A stretch of 64,000 bases of DNA from Ruegeria sp. ANG-R (lineage in GTDB: Bacteria > Pseudomonadota > Alphaproteobacteria > Rhodobacterales > Rhodobacteraceae), in the NCBI RefSeq assembly GCF_000813985.1, contig NZ_JWLJ01000001.1, positions 732,453-796,452 on the forward strand, written 5' to 3'. Under the pieces are notes generated by a model. The model searched no databases. It had not been told where the DNA came from and saw only the letters and a list, made by a program, of their open reading frames with translations. The position numbers and the translations under genes were made by a program. This document shows, in pieces, positions 63,702 through 64,000 of the stretch (the stretch's first letter is position 1; the number at the start of each line of letters is the position of its first letter).

Positions 63702-64000
63702 ATGTTCCTGACGAGCACCGATGGGCAGGAAAACCTGCCGAGATATTTTGCACAAGTCTTCAAGATGTTGAATCGGATGGAGCGCGGCCGACTTGACATC
63801 GCGCTGCCGGATGGCCGCGTTTTCCGCGCCGACGCGCCCAAGCCGGGACCAGTGGCGCATGTGGACATCCATGACCCCGACGTCTTTTCCCGGCTGGTGC
63901 GGGAAGGCGAGCTTGGATTTTCGGACGGGTATCTGGAGGGTGATTGGAGTACCCCCGATTTGCGCAGTTTCATGGACCTCGTGCATTTGGGGACTGAAAC
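63702..64000 (+). CDS. Cyclopropane-fatty-acyl-phospholipid synthase-like protein (3' end outside window)
   Basis: Only the first 99 codons are visible. After the ATG at 63702 (GGGGAGAG just upstream) they read FKMLNRMERGRLDIALPDGR, HVDIHDPDVFSRLVREGELGF and SDGYLEGDWSTPDL, the N-terminal non-catalytic domain typical of CFA synthases and related SAM-dependent fatty acid methyltransferases. The catalytic SAM domain would follow beyond the window. Being 61 bases after phr on the same strand, it fits the phr-cfa arrangement of RpoE regulons. It could instead be one of the related methylated/furan fatty acid enzymes. Confidence 0.85.
   Translation, partial: MFLTSTDGQENLPRYFAQVFKMLNRMERGRLDIALPDGRVFRADAPKPGPVAHVDIHDPDVFSRLVREGELGFSDGYLEGDWSTPDLRSFMDLVHLGTE

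Noticed and set aside
1-64000. CRISPR array, rRNA or tRNA genes
   Set aside because: No regularly spaced repeat array and no recognisable rRNA or tRNA sequence was seen on reading; a tRNA in the accessory region cannot be fully excluded without a covariance search.

Overview
The window looks like chromosomal DNA of a marine-type Rhodobacteraceae (Roseobacter group) alphaproteobacterium. Support comes from the gene families (GcvT-fused dimethylglycine/sarcosine dehydrogenase, ImuA-like SOS protein, fused two-domain peptide ABC ATPase, Tat-exported peptide-binding protein, RpoE-type phr-cfa pair), an alphaproteobacterial LexA box (GTTC-N7-GTTC), the high GC content, and a GC-rich intergenic repeat of a kind I associate with this family. 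The assignment is inference; no rRNA or tRNA gene was seen.

Layout. 1-9.2 kb: 3' part of mprF, facing a probable five-gene minus-strand operon (DUF5993 mini-protein, DsbB-like protein, DUF3302, HlyD-type adaptor, NodT-type outer-membrane factor); then divergent glpR and glpD with paired operator-like sequences, closed by a strong terminator. 9.2-15.5 kb: RND efflux pump (adaptor and permease) and metG. 15.7-24.9 kb: a secreted protein of unknown function, three MFS transporters, YceI, an ImuA-like gene with an SOS box, a retropepsin-like membrane protease, MarC and an ABC-F protein. 24.9-32.7 kb: ndk, rpiB, a TfoX C-terminal-domain protein, a cytochrome P450, a histidine kinase/response regulator pair next to a DegP-type periplasmic protease, and a MobA/MocA-like nucleotidyltransferase. 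32.7-42.1 kb: the GcvT-fused dehydrogenase, a CNNM/CBS membrane protein, xerD coupled to a 508-residue exported protein and a 49-residue membrane protein, divergent aroK-aroB, and a site-2 protease with CBS domains.

From about 42.1 to 48.4 kb the character changes. Coding density falls and gene fragments appear: an HsdR C-terminal piece joined in frame to a transposase C-terminal piece, and a frameshifted, truncated tyrosine integrase. Between these lie an intact P-loop kinase-like gene and a LysR regulator divergent from two exported proteins, a beta-propeller and a Cys-nucleophile hydrolase whose usual catalytic His is Gln. I read this as a decayed genomic island.

From 48.4 kb core genes resume: ssb, a lytic transglycosylase, a GAF-LuxR regulator, a Tat-exported metallo-beta-lactamase-fold protein, a complete peptide ABC transporter operon (binding protein, two permeases, fused ATPase), miaA, pyrH, a class V aminotransferase, and phr followed by the start of a cyclopropane-fatty-acid-synthase-like gene, with a candidate RpoE-type promoter in front of phr. 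The most notable points are the DsbB variant with its second cysteine pair on a C-terminal tail after a fifth membrane helix and its link to an export system, the orphan SOS-controlled ImuA-like gene, and the island pair of exported proteins.
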